From assembly GCF_009650605.1 (NCBI RefSeq), contig NZ_WAJT01000004.1:62001-126000 (forward strand): a DNA stretch of 64,000 bases, written 5' to 3'. How positions within the stretch are numbered: the stretch's first letter is position 1; every line of letters starts with the position of its first letter. Made by a program: the position numbers and the translations under genes. Shown piece after piece: positions 37,219 through 46,586 of this stretch. Origin of the DNA: Labrenzia sp. CE80. Its GTDB lineage: Bacteria; Pseudomonadota; Alphaproteobacteria; Rhizobiales; Stappiaceae. A model generated the notes under the pieces. The model was not told the origin of the DNA and did not search any database. It worked only from the letters and a program-made list of their open reading frames with translations.

Positions 37219-37489
37219 GGCGGCTGCTTAACTGTCTTAATGGTTAATTGTTGTGGTCAAACGCACTCGCCGTGCGCGGTTTAGCTTTAGACCAAGCGCT
37301 GCAGTGAACCAAGCTTGTTGGTTCATGGATCTATGTAAGGTGGGATCAAATTCAGGAAAGATGCTATTTCAGGCGGTAACGGCCTTGGCGTGGCGGGGGC
37401 AAGTCTGCAAATTGATGAAATCTCGTGATTCTTTTCGGCACTATACGGTTCCCGCCGCGACTGAAGAAAGCGCATATGAAAGGCAAAGC
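37219..37489. other. Divergent intergenic region
   Basis: 271 bases between the amidohydrolase and glycerate kinase starts. It has an A+T-rich cluster of TTAA half-sites (37228-37248, including TTAATGGTTAA) but no full CtrA box (TTAA-N7-TTAA). Nothing else recognised. Confidence 0.4.
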
Positions 37490-38797
37490 ATGACTGAGGA
37501 ACGCCCGAACCTGGAGTTGCTTCGTGCCATGTTCGACGCAGCCGTAGCCGCGGCGCTCCCCGAGAACTGTTTGCCACCGTATTTACCCGCTCCTGCGGAA
37601 CGTGGGCGCATTATTCTGCTCGCCGCCGGCAAAGGCGCTGGGGCTATGCTGGAAGTGGCGGAGCGGCATTATCGAGAAACTCTGGGCTTAGATCGCGATC
37701 GATTGATAGGGCTCGGTGTGACCCGCCATGGCTATGCCCGCCCCACCGGAACGATCGAATTGATTGAGGCAGGTCACCCGGTGCCGGACCAGGCAGGTGT
37801 GAATGCGACGCGTCGGTGTCTGGAGCTCGTCAAGGCTGCTGACCGTGACGACCATATCGTTGTTCTGCTTTCTGGTGGAGGGTCGGCGAACTGGATTGCG
37901 CCTGTCACGGGTGTGACGCTTGATGATAAACAAGCGCTGACGAAGGCTTTGTTGCGATCCGGCGCGACAATCGACGAGATCAACAAGGTGCGTAAACATC
38001 TCTCGCGCATCAAGGGCGGGCGGCTGGCGGCCCTTGTCGGCGACGCACGGATGACAACCCTGGCCATCTCTGATGTTCCCTATGATGATCCGGCCGCAAT
38101 CGCCTCCGGCCCGACTGTGCCGGATGGATCGACGCTCGCGGATGCCCGGGAAATTTGTACGCGCTACAATATCGAACTTCCCGAGTCGGTGCGTATGGCC
38201 TTGGATGACCCCGCTAACGAGACATTTAAGCCAGACGATCCTGTGTTTGAGCGTGCGGAGTTCAAGATTGTCGCCCGGCCTCAAGCGTCTCTGGAGGCTG
38301 CTGGCGAGGTTGCACGGCTAGCAGGCTATGAGCCAATTTTTCTGGGTGACAGCCTGGAGGGGGAAGCCAGAGACCGCGCACTGGAGCATGCTGGGTTGGC
38401 AAAGGAACTTGCCAAAGACGGGAAGCGCGCAGTCCTGCTCTCGGGTGGTGAGCTGACGGTTACGATTGCGGGTGATGGCAGCGGTGGGCCGAATCAGGAG
38501 TACGCGCTGGCACTGGCTTTGGGATTGTCAGAAACGCCGATGGTCTCTGCACTGGCCGCCGATACGGATGGAACAGACGGTGGAAAAGGTTTGGCGAGTG
38601 ATCCTGCCGGGGCTTATGTTTTTCCCTCGACCATTGGCCGTGCGCGTTCTTTCGGCCTTGATCCCGCCTCATTTTTGGTCAGAAACGATAGCATGCGTTT
38701 CTTTCATCCGCTTTCGGACCTTCTTGTCCCCGGTCCGACTTTTACAAACGTCAACGACTTTCGAGCTATCATCGTTGACAATACTGACATGTCCTAG
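37490..38797 (+). CDS. Glycerate 2-kinase (MOFRL family, GckA/TtuD-like)
   Basis: 435 aa from the ATG at 37490, preceded by AAAGG. An upstream open frame to 37253 has no family similarity. N-terminal DUF4147 domain (IILLAAGKGAGAMLEVAERH, LSGGGSANWIAP, INKVRKHLSRIKGGRLA) and the C-terminal MOFRL domain (LLSGGELTVTIAGDGSGGPN, AADTDGTDGG). Phosphorylates D-glycerate to 2-phosphoglycerate, feeding glycolysis; older annotations call this hydroxypyruvate reductase. Fits with the nearby pyruvate kinase, which uses the product after enolase. Confidence 0.92.
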   Translation: MTEERPNLELLRAMFDAAVAAALPENCLPPYLPAPAERGRIILLAAGKGAGAMLEVAERHYRETLGLDRDRLIGLGVTRHGYARPTGTIELIEAGHPVPDQAGVNATRRCLELVKAADRDDHIVVLLSGGGSANWIAPVTGVTLDDKQALTKALLRSGATIDEINKVRKHLSRIKGGRLAALVGDARMTTLAISDVPYDDPAAIASGPTVPDGSTLADAREICTRYNIELPESVRMALDDPANETFKPDDPVFERAEFKIVARPQASLEAAGEVARLAGYEPIFLGDSLEGEARDRALEHAGLAKELAKDGKRAVLLSGGELTVTIAGDGSGGPNQEYALALALGLSETPMVSALAADTDGTDGGKGLASDPAGAYVFPSTIGRARSFGLDPASFLVRNDSMRFFHPLSDLLVPGPTFTNVNDFRAIIVDNTDMS

Positions 38798-38839
38798 CAA
38801 AAAGCTAATGTTATAAAGCCGCGAGACAAACGACTGAAT

Positions 38840-39328
38840 ATGAGCAACGATGGGGAACGACGCCGGACGGGGCCTCTTGGGCTTTTCCGCTTTGCTGTAA
38901 AAACAGCATCGGGCGCATGCGTGACTCTGCTGCTTTTGTCGGCAACTGGTGGCGTGGCAAAAGCGGACCTTCGTCTATGCAACAAGACGGAGAGCAAGGT
39001 CGGGATCGCAATCGGCTACAAAGACAAGACCGAATGGATCACCGAAGGTTGGTGGAATTTGGACGAGAATTCCTGTGAAACACTCGTTCCAGGCGCTCTC
39101 GTGTCACGCTACTATTACATCTACGCTGTCGATTATGACCAATTCGGCGAATGGGGTGGGCGCGCGTTCATGTGTACGCGCGAAAAGGAATTCACCATTC
39201 GTGGTATTGAAGACTGTGTGGCTCGCGGCTTTGAGCGTACAGGTTTTTTTGAGATCGACACGGGTGAGCAGAGTAGCTGGACAGTTCAGCTGACAGAGCC
39301 CGTGCAACAGGGGACAGGCGGGCGATGA
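38840..39328 (+). CDS. DUF1036 family exported protein
   Basis: 162 aa. N-terminal signal-type helix (VKTASGACVTLLLLSATGGV, cleavage near AKA/D), then the DUF1036 domain: ADLRLCNKTESKVGIAIGYK, GWWNLDENSCETLVPG, and RAFMCTREKEFTI. Three Cys could form a disulfide in the periplasm. Function unknown. Its stop overlaps the pyruvate kinase start (ATGA), so the two are coupled; no metabolic link is evident. Confidence 0.88.
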   Translation: MSNDGERRRTGPLGLFRFAVKTASGACVTLLLLSATGGVAKADLRLCNKTESKVGIAIGYKDKTEWITEGWWNLDENSCETLVPGALVSRYYYIYAVDYDQFGEWGGRAFMCTREKEFTIRGIEDCVARGFERTGFFEIDTGEQSSWTVQLTEPVQQGTGGR

Positions 39329-40761
39329 GACGTAACCGACGAGTTAAGATACTAGCAACTCTCGGACCCTCCTCTTCAGAACAAGACATCATAGAAAAGT
39401 TGTATTGCTCCGGTGCGGATGTCTTCCGCATCAACATGAGCCATACTGACCATGATCGTCTCAAGATGCTCGTTGAGCGCATCCGTTCGGTTGAGGAAAA
39501 GGTGGGGCGGCCAATTGGAATTCTGGCTGATCTGCAAGGACCGAAACTTCGGGTTGGCATCTTCAAGGATGGCCCGGTCATGCTTGAAAACGGTGCTACC
39601 TTCACGCTGGACTCAGATTCGGCTGAGGGTGATGTGAACCGCGTACAGCTGCCCCATCCGGAAATCTTGAAGGCGCTCGAACCGACCCACCGTCTGCTTC
39701 TGGACGATGGCAAGATTCAGCTTCGCGTTGTTGAGTGCACGGACACTGCAGCGGTGACTGAAGTCATCGTCGGTGGCAAGCTTTCCAATCGCAAGGGCGT
39801 GAGTGTGCCTGATTCTGAAATTGCGACAAGCGCAATGACTGAGAAGGATCATCGCGACCTCGTCGCTGCTCTTGAACAAAATGTTGACTGGGTTGCGCTT
39901 TCCTTTGTTCAGCGCCCGGATGATATCGCCGAAGTGCGCAAGATCACACGCGGCCGCGCGGGTGTTCTGGCAAAGATCGAAAAGCCCCAGGCTATCGGCC
40001 GTTTGGCTGAGATCATCGAGCTTTCGGATGCCATCATGGTGGCGCGTGGCGACCTTGGCGTAGAGATGCCGCTTGAGCAAGTGCCGGGTCTGCAAAAACA
40101 GATTACCCGTGCTGCAAGGCGTGCAGGCAAGCCGGTCGTTATTGCAACACAGATGCTGGAATCCATGATTTCTGCTCCTGTGCCTACGCGCGCTGAAGTT
40201 TCTGACGTTGCAACCGCGGTTTTCGAAGGCGCTGACGCTGTCATGTTGTCTGCAGAATCTGCTGCCGGCGATTTCCCGGTTGAGGCTGTTGAAACTATGG
40301 ACAAGATCGCGCAGGAAGTGGAGCAGGATCCTAATTTCCTGAACATCATTCATGCGCAGCGTACGGAGCCGGAAGCGACGGGTGCTGATGCGATCTCAGC
40401 AGCAGCGCGGCAAATTGCTGAAACGTTGAACCTTGCGGCTGTCGTCTGTTACACGACTTCCGGTGCTACCGGTTTACGCGCTTCTCGTGAGCGTCCGTCC
40501 TCGCCGCTTATCGTGTTGTCGCCGGTTGTTGCGACGGCACGCCGGCTTGCACTGGCCTGGGGGCTTCATTGCGTGGTCAGTGAAGACGCTGCCAATGAGG
40601 ATGACATGGTCGATCGTGCTTGCCGTATCTCCTTCACCGAAGGCTATGCCAAACCTGGTCAGCGGGTCATCGTGACGGCTGGTGTGCCATTCGGAACGCC
40701 TGGTTCGACCAACATGCTGAGGATTGCATTTGTCGGTAGTGACGGTCAGGGCGGCATTTGA
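39325..40761 (+). CDS. pyk: Pyruvate kinase
   Basis: 478 aa, full length. Converts phosphoenolpyruvate and ADP to pyruvate and ATP. Seen: VKILATLGPSS, FRINMSHTDHDR, LADLQGPKLRVG, LSFVQRP, the signature AKIEKPQAIGRLAEII with the catalytic Lys, MVARGDLGVEMP and KPVVIATQMLESMI, then the C-terminal allosteric domain. Overlaps the DUF1036 stop and is followed by a strong terminator. Confidence 0.97.
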   Translation: MRRNRRVKILATLGPSSSEQDIIEKLYCSGADVFRINMSHTDHDRLKMLVERIRSVEEKVGRPIGILADLQGPKLRVGIFKDGPVMLENGATFTLDSDSAEGDVNRVQLPHPEILKALEPTHRLLLDDGKIQLRVVECTDTAAVTEVIVGGKLSNRKGVSVPDSEIATSAMTEKDHRDLVAALEQNVDWVALSFVQRPDDIAEVRKITRGRAGVLAKIEKPQAIGRLAEIIELSDAIMVARGDLGVEMPLEQVPGLQKQITRAARRAGKPVVIATQMLESMISAPVPTRAEVSDVATAVFEGADAVMLSAESAAGDFPVEAVETMDKIAQEVEQDPNFLNIIHAQRTEPEATGADAISAAARQIAETLNLAAVVCYTTSGATGLRASRERPSSPLIVLSPVVATARRLALAWGLHCVVSEDAANEDDMVDRACRISFTEGYAKPGQRVIVTAGVPFGTPGSTNMLRIAFVGSDGQGGI

Positions 40762-40789
40762 TGGTCTAATCGATTAGACAGACCAACGT

Positions 40790-40820
40790 AAAAAAGGCGG
40801 CCGCATTGGCCGCCTTTTTT
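40790..40820. terminator. Bidirectional terminator after pyk
   Basis: A6, GGCGGCC/GGCCGCC stem with short loop, T6. Works for pyk on plus and for the DUF882 gene on minus. Confidence 0.92.
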
Positions 40821-40839
40821 GTTTGACCCGATGAGTATC

Positions 40840-42702
40840 TCAGCGCGCGAATGTTACCGGCAGGACAATGACCGCCGGACCGTCGAAGCGATCTGTCCGC
40901 AACGCGCCATATGGGAAAATTTCGAAGCCGCCGCTGACGAATCTGTTGCCTGGCGCAAGGAAATTTTCCAGCGTTCTCTGCTTCGGGTGACTGAGTGAAG
41001 CAAAAAGCCCATGCCGGGTGGTGCCATTGCCAGAAATCAGACGGGGCTCGGTTTTGTCCGGTAATCCGGCAAAGCCTGCAAGCGGGTCTTTGATTTCATC
41101 AAGCGGGATGCGGCCAGAGACGGACCTCGCGACGGCATTGGTTGCAGCGCCTGGTCGTGGAAGTTTCGAAGCGTCCAGGGAAGACGTGTTGCGTGGCGCA
41201 GGGGCAGGCTTGGAAAGCGACGGCACGGCTGTTGCCGAGGCATAGGCGAGCGTAGCCGGCGCTAAGGTATCAGACGCTGGCAAAACTGTGCTGCCGCCAG
41301 TTGCGGCCACGATAGCTGCCACCGGGTCCGTCGCTGGTGCGACCGGCGGGACTGGTACGTTTCCGGAAATGCTTTGTTCGTTTAGCGCAGCCGCTTGGGT
41401 TGCTGCGACCAATTGATCAGCCGGTTTCTGCGCCGGTAGTTTTGTGGCGACGTCGAACCTGCTGCTATCGGCGAGCGGCGCCGGGGGAGTAGGCGTGATG
41501 CCCTGTTCAAGTGCGAGGCGTTGACTGTCGAGCGTATTGGGCGCAGCAGCAGATGCCAGCTGCGTTGTGGCGTCAGCTTGGGCCGGTACCTCTGGTGCGA
41601 TAGACGGCTTTGAAGACGGAACAATCCCGGCAACTATGATTCTGTCATCTGCTTGCGGAGCAACTTCGGGTTCGGAGCCTTCCTTCAGCACAGGAATTGG
41701 CGGTGCCTCGGTGACAGGAGCCGCGGTGCGAGCTGGCGAGGAGTTGTCACCAGACCTGCGAACACCGGGCAATGCTCCTGGCGGCAGCGGTGCGTCGTTC
41801 GGTCGAACGGCCGCGACCCTGGAGCGTTGCGCCACGTCGTTCGAATTGTTGTTGCGGAACAGCGAAGCAAGGAGGTTTCCGCCACCTGAGGCCTGCGTCT
41901 CAACAGGTGCAGGTCGGACAATATCACCAGAATTCCGTGCCGACTGGCCAGTGGTTCCGCCAGATCGCACCACAGGTGCAGGACTTCTGCTGGCGACGAT
42001 CGTCGGACTGCTTGAACGCTTCTTGCCGGACTTGCTTTCTGCCAAAGCGAGTTTATACCCCTTCATCGGTTTGCCATCCGACGGGAAATGCAGCGTCTTT
42101 CCATCCGGGAAGACCTTGGCAAGCTGAGATCGTGTCATGCGGGGCCAATGACGGACACTGCCCGTGTCCATGTGAACGAAGGGCGAGCCTGATCGCGGAT
42201 AGTAGCCGACGCCGCCGACTTCCTGGCGCAAGCCCGTTGCGCGCAATTTGGCCAGGTTCACACCCGGGATATAAAAATCCATGGCCTTGCCAAGCGTATG
42301 CTGGCTGTTTTTCGCCACGCCACGTGAGCGCTTGCGAAGCATGTTGTTGGTTGCAGGCGAGCGATAGCTGGAGACGACGTAAATAGGCTGCTTGCCACGA
42401 ACCTTCTGATAGACCTCCCAGACAAGGTCGAGCAGCTTTGGATCGATATTGGTGATCTCGTTGCGGCGCCAGTCGCGCAGAAACCGATTGGCTTCGCGCA
42501 GACCAGAGGGGATGTAGCGGCCGTTCTTCTTGAAAGTGACTTCGACGCGTTCTTTGGTGTGGGTGTTGTAGAGCTTCAACGTCCGGGTCTCAGCGGACGC
42601 AATGCCAATCGCCAAAATAGGCAGTGACACCAGCAGACACAAAAGGGTTGCCACACGCTGCAGCCCCCTTACGGCGTCGGATCCAACTAACCGTTTACGC
42701 AA
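40840..42702 (-). CDS. DUF882 (M15-like zinc peptidase) protein with long Pro/Ala-rich tail
   Basis: 620 aa. Signal peptide to about residue 37 (LLCLLVSLPILAIGIASA), DUF882/peptidase M15 domain about 40-195 with zinc-type motifs NSQHTLGKAMDFYIPG and FVHMDTGSVRHWPR, then about 350 residues rich in Ala, Pro and Ser, and a more ordered C-terminus (LSGNG-type turn, ENFLAPGNRFVSGGFEIFPY). Probably acts on peptidoglycan in the periplasm, with the tail spanning the envelope. Function inferred by fold. Confidence 0.85.
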   Translation of the reverse strand: MRKRLVGSDAVRGLQRVATLLCLLVSLPILAIGIASAETRTLKLYNTHTKERVEVTFKKNGRYIPSGLREANRFLRDWRRNEITNIDPKLLDLVWEVYQKVRGKQPIYVVSSYRSPATNNMLRKRSRGVAKNSQHTLGKAMDFYIPGVNLAKLRATGLRQEVGGVGYYPRSGSPFVHMDTGSVRHWPRMTRSQLAKVFPDGKTLHFPSDGKPMKGYKLALAESKSGKKRSSSPTIVASRSPAPVVRSGGTTGQSARNSGDIVRPAPVETQASGGGNLLASLFRNNNSNDVAQRSRVAAVRPNDAPLPPGALPGVRRSGDNSSPARTAAPVTEAPPIPVLKEGSEPEVAPQADDRIIVAGIVPSSKPSIAPEVPAQADATTQLASAAAPNTLDSQRLALEQGITPTPPAPLADSSRFDVATKLPAQKPADQLVAATQAAALNEQSISGNVPVPPVAPATDPVAAIVAATGGSTVLPASDTLAPATLAYASATAVPSLSKPAPAPRNTSSLDASKLPRPGAATNAVARSVSGRIPLDEIKDPLAGFAGLPDKTEPRLISGNGTTRHGLFASLSHPKQRTLENFLAPGNRFVSGGFEIFPYGALRTDRFDGPAVIVLPVTFAR

Positions 42703-42928
42703 ATTACCATCTCGCCGTTATTGATGGCCCGTGGCCCATCCCTTGCTCCCCAGCAAAAGCAAAAATAGCTTGCGCAGGTTAAGAAGCTTTTACCCTGTTT
42801 TCATTTGAGCCAAAAACGTGGCGGAATTGCAACTTCGCTTTCTTTTTTTGAGAAAGTTTTATCTTGAAAAAGATTGGCCAAAATTTTGCCCCGATCACTC
42901 GGCGATCCGTGACGGCTTCGCCTTTGTG

Positions 42929-44521
42929 TCAGGCAGCCGCATCCTTGTTGCCGTCCTGATCTTCCAGACCATATTCCTTCAGCTTTCGATAGAGTGTCGA
43001 GCGGCCGATACCCAGGCGTTTGGCTACCTCCGTCATGCGTCCTGAATAGTGGTTGATCGCGGTTCGAATAAGCTCTTCTTCCACATCCACCAGCTTGCGG
43101 ACATGACCGTCATTGTCGAGGCTTCGCATGAAGCCGAAGGGGGCTGCGTGGCGAAAGGCATCATGAGATGCTGCAGAATGTGTTTGCTCAACCTGGTCAT
43201 GGTTCGGCAATGCCCTGTCTGAAGCCTGACTGCCGGCGGCGGACGTCGAGGGGACCTCTACTGCTGCTGACGTTTGGGCTGCAAGAACCGACATTGACGA
43301 CCGGCCGTCCACCAGAGGTTTATGGTCTATGGCTGCGGCGACTTGTGGGAAGTCATCAGCGGTCAAGCTCGCTCCGTCGCACAGAACGACTGCGCGGAAC
43401 ACGGTGTTCTCAAGTTGACGGATATTGCCTGGCCAATTGTAAGCCTGAAGCATGGCAAGCGCGTCAGGCGTGATGCTCGCGACCTGCGGCTTTCGCTCTT
43501 CGGCGGCAAAGCGCGCCAGAAAGTGACGGGTCAGTGCGGGTATGTCTTCATGTCGATCGCGCAGCGGCGGGATCCAGATCGGGAACACATTCAGGCGATA
43601 GTAGAGATCTTCGCGGAACGCCCCCTCCTTGACCTGGTCGATCAACCGGCGATTCGTAGCAGAAATCAGGCGAAAATCGACCTTTACAGGGCGCTTGGCG
43701 CCGATGGGGTCGATCTCGTTTTCCTGGATCGCACGCAGCAACTTGACCTGAACCTCCGGTGGCAGCTCGCCAACCTCGTCGAGGAAGAGGGTACCGCCGT
43801 GGGCCTCCTGGAATTTTCCGACATGTTTGTCGACTGCGCCGGTGAATGCCCCTTTTTCGTGGCCGAAGAGAATGGATTCGACAAGATTGTCGGGAATGGC
43901 GCCGCAATTGACCGTCACGAGCGGCTTGGATTTGCGGTCTCCCGACCCCTGAATAGCGCTGGCGATCAGCTCCTTGCCGACGCCGCTCTCACCTTCAATC
44001 AGGATCGGAATGTTCGAAGAGGCAGCACGTTTGCCAAGGTTGATCACACGTTCCATTGCTGGCGAATGTGTGATGATATCCGAGAAGGTCAGTGTGCCGG
44101 AGGCCTGCTTCCGAAAGCGGGTGATTTCGCCTTCAAGCGCGGAAGTCTTCAAGAGATTGCGGATAGAGACATCCAGGCGCTCTGGGCCCACGGGCTTGAC
44201 GACGAAGTCCTGCGCGCCTGCGTTCATCGCACTGACGACTGCGTCGATCCCGCCATGCGCCGTCTGAACAATCACTGGGATCGAAATCTTTTGGCCGCGA
44301 ATTTTGGTCAGGACGCCGATGCCATCAAGCTCTGGCATGACCATGTCCAGGATGACGAGGTCGACATCGGCCCCCTCCGGTCCGGTCAGGATACGCACCG
44401 CCTCAGCGCCGTTTTCAGCGAGTTTGACCTTGTGTCCAAATTTTTGAACAGCCTCTTGAAGCAGACGCCGTTGGATCGGATCGTCATCGACTATCAGGAT
44501 TTTGCCGCTATTGGACTGCAT
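42929..44521 (-). CDS. Sigma-54-dependent response regulator (NtrC family)
   Basis: 530 aa. Receiver domain 8-125 (LIVDDDPIQRRLL, phospho-Asp in LVILDMVMPELDG, Lys in FVVKPVG), AAA+ domain about 150-385 (Walker A GESGVGKE, sigma-54-contact loop GAFTGA, LFLDEVGELP), a low-complexity linker 400-465 and a Fis-type helix-turn-helix (MTEVAKRLGIGRSTLYRKL). Activates RpoN promoters on phosphorylation. No sensor kinase is adjacent, so the partner is unknown. The linker is longer than usual. Upstream gap to the DUF882 start is 226 bases, A+T-rich, without visible genes. Confidence 0.93.
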   Translation of the reverse strand: MQSNSGKILIVDDDPIQRRLLQEAVQKFGHKVKLAENGAEAVRILTGPEGADVDLVILDMVMPELDGIGVLTKIRGQKISIPVIVQTAHGGIDAVVSAMNAGAQDFVVKPVGPERLDVSIRNLLKTSALEGEITRFRKQASGTLTFSDIITHSPAMERVINLGKRAASSNIPILIEGESGVGKELIASAIQGSGDRKSKPLVTVNCGAIPDNLVESILFGHEKGAFTGAVDKHVGKFQEAHGGTLFLDEVGELPPEVQVKLLRAIQENEIDPIGAKRPVKVDFRLISATNRRLIDQVKEGAFREDLYYRLNVFPIWIPPLRDRHEDIPALTRHFLARFAAEERKPQVASITPDALAMLQAYNWPGNIRQLENTVFRAVVLCDGASLTADDFPQVAAAIDHKPLVDGRSSMSVLAAQTSAAVEVPSTSAAGSQASDRALPNHDQVEQTHSAASHDAFRHAAPFGFMRSLDNDGHVRKLVDVEEELIRTAINHYSGRMTEVAKRLGIGRSTLYRKLKEYGLEDQDGNKDAAA

Positions 44522-44721
44522 CTTCGCCGTTCCCAGATGTTCTATTCTGTCTCAATTCGGGCCATTTTGGTTTGATACCGGTAAACAAATCGTCCCGTAG
44601 GTCGAAAAAAATCAGTGATGGACAGATTGCGAAGACAGGCCTGCAAAGCCTACACATTTGGGTAGCTGGTCTTGGTGCTGATCTGTGCCTGCCTGATTTC
44701 TTTCAGTTTCGGAGATAACAA

Positions 44722-46548
44722 ATGCCCTTCGACAAAATCGTCCGCACTGTTGCAGAAGGGGCTGCGGCCGAAACACTGGGGCCCTTGCCTGAGTGGGACC
44801 TGAGCGATCTGTATGACGGGATCGATGCACCGGAGGTTTCCGCCGACCTGCAGGCTGCGCTTGATCGGGCCAAGACCTTTGAAACCTCCTACAAGGGCAA
44901 GCTGGGCGAGTTGGCTTCCGAAAATGTCAGCGCACTCGTTACGGCCATACGGGCTTACGAAGATCTCGAAGACCTTCTCGGGAGGCTGATATCCTTTGCC
45001 GGTCTGGTTTACGCCGGAGATACGACCGATCCAAAGGTTCAGAAGTTTTATGGCGACGTGCAAGAGCAGATCACCTCATCGAGCTCCCATTTGCTGTTCT
45101 TCACGTTAGAGATGAACAGGATCGACGACCCGGTGCTTGAGACGGCACTCGAAGACAAGGCACTCGCGCATTATCGTCCTTGGATCGAGGACCTCCGCAA
45201 GGAAAAACCGTTTCAGCTGGAAGACCGCGTCGAGCAGCTGTTTCATGAAAAATCCGTGACTGGACGTGGTGCCTGGAACCGGCTCTTTGATGAAACCATT
45301 GCATCGCTCACGTTTGATGTGAATGGAAAAACTCTGGCAGTCGAGCCGACGCTGACCTTGCTTCAGGATGCTGACCCGCAGAAGCGACAGCAAGCTGCCG
45401 AAGCCTTGGCCAAGACATTTTCTGAGAATTTGCGGACCTTTACGCTCATCACGAACACGCTGGCCAAGGACAAGGAGATTTCCGACCGTTGGCGCAAGTT
45501 TGGTGACATCGCGGACAGCCGTCATCTTGCGAACCGGGTCGAACGGGAGGTGGTCGATGCCATGGTCGCCGCCGTTCGGGAGGCCTATCCGAAGTTGTCG
45601 CACCGTTACTATGCGATGAAGGCGAAGTGGCTCGGCGTTGAGAACCTCAATCACTGGGACCGCAACGCGCCGCTTCCACAAGCTGACAAGAGCGTCATTT
45701 CCTGGGATGAGGCGAAAGGAACGGTGCTTTCGGCTTACGGTCAGTTTTCGCCCGATATGGCGGATATCGCCCAGAGGTTCTTCGACGAAAACTGGATCGA
45801 TGCACCCGCGCGATCTGGCAAGGCTCCGGGCGCCTTCGCTCATCCGACGGTCCCGAGCGCGCATCCCTATGTGCTGGTCAACTACCAGGGCAAGATCCGG
45901 GACGTCATGACGCTTGCCCATGAGCTTGGGCACGGCGTGCATCAGGTTTTGGCGGGACACAATGGGCCGCTTATGGCTCCGACTCCATTGACGCTAGCGG
46001 AAACCGCAAGCGTGTTTGGCGAGATGCTGACGTTTCAGTCGCTGCTGGAAAAAGCGGAAACAAAAGCTGCGCGAAAGATCATGCTGGCGGGCAAGGCGGA
46101 GGACATGATCAACACGGTTGTTCGCCAGATCGCGTTTTATACCTTCGAGCGCAAGCTTCACACGGAACGCCGAAACGGCGAGTTGACGTCGGATCAGATC
46201 GGCGACCTTTGGCTGGATGTCCAACGTGAGAGCCTCGGGCCGGCCGTGCAGATCAATCCGGGCTACGAAACATTCTGGACCTATATCCCTCACTTCATTC
46301 ATTCGCCGTTTTATGTGTATGCCTATGCGTTTGGCGACTGTCTGGTGAACTCGCTCTACGCGGTCTATCAGGACGCGGAAGAGGGTTTTCAGGACAAATA
46401 TTTTGAGCTGCTCAAGGCAGGCGGAACCAAGCATCATTCCGAGCTTCTGGCTCCGTTCAATCTGGATGCGAGCGATCCTGCCTTCTGGAAAAAGGGCCTG
46501 TCCGTGATCGAGGGCATTATCGACGAACTTGAGGCAATGGAAGTCTGA
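44722..46548 (+). CDS. pepF: Oligoendopeptidase F (M3 family)
   Basis: 608 aa cytosolic zinc metallopeptidase cleaving oligopeptides. Zinc site MTLAHELGHGVHQVL with the downstream Glu in LAETASVFGEML, and a C-terminal NPGYETFWTYIPHF stretch typical of the family. GGAG 8 bases before the ATG. Followed 38 bases later by the DUF3445 gene. Divergent from the sigma-54 activator. Confidence 0.94.
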   Translation: MPFDKIVRTVAEGAAAETLGPLPEWDLSDLYDGIDAPEVSADLQAALDRAKTFETSYKGKLGELASENVSALVTAIRAYEDLEDLLGRLISFAGLVYAGDTTDPKVQKFYGDVQEQITSSSSHLLFFTLEMNRIDDPVLETALEDKALAHYRPWIEDLRKEKPFQLEDRVEQLFHEKSVTGRGAWNRLFDETIASLTFDVNGKTLAVEPTLTLLQDADPQKRQQAAEALAKTFSENLRTFTLITNTLAKDKEISDRWRKFGDIADSRHLANRVEREVVDAMVAAVREAYPKLSHRYYAMKAKWLGVENLNHWDRNAPLPQADKSVISWDEAKGTVLSAYGQFSPDMADIAQRFFDENWIDAPARSGKAPGAFAHPTVPSAHPYVLVNYQGKIRDVMTLAHELGHGVHQVLAGHNGPLMAPTPLTLAETASVFGEMLTFQSLLEKAETKAARKIMLAGKAEDMINTVVRQIAFYTFERKLHTERRNGELTSDQIGDLWLDVQRESLGPAVQINPGYETFWTYIPHFIHSPFYVYAYAFGDCLVNSLYAVYQDAEEGFQDKYFELLKAGGTKHHSELLAPFNLDASDPAFWKKGLSVIEGIIDELEAMEV

Positions 46549-46586
46549 ACCTCCCTTTTGCGGGGAGGCGGTTCGAAGGCTAGCTC

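Noticed and set aside
37228..37248. Clustered TTAA motifs as a CtrA box
   Set aside because: Spacings are 3, 5 and 12 bases, none the needed 7.
43322..44575. 417-codon open frame antisense to the sigma-54 regulator
   Set aside because: It mirrors a gene with intact receiver, AAA+ and Fis motifs; the antisense translation has no recognisable domain or Shine-Dalgarno. High G+C third positions keep the opposite frame open.
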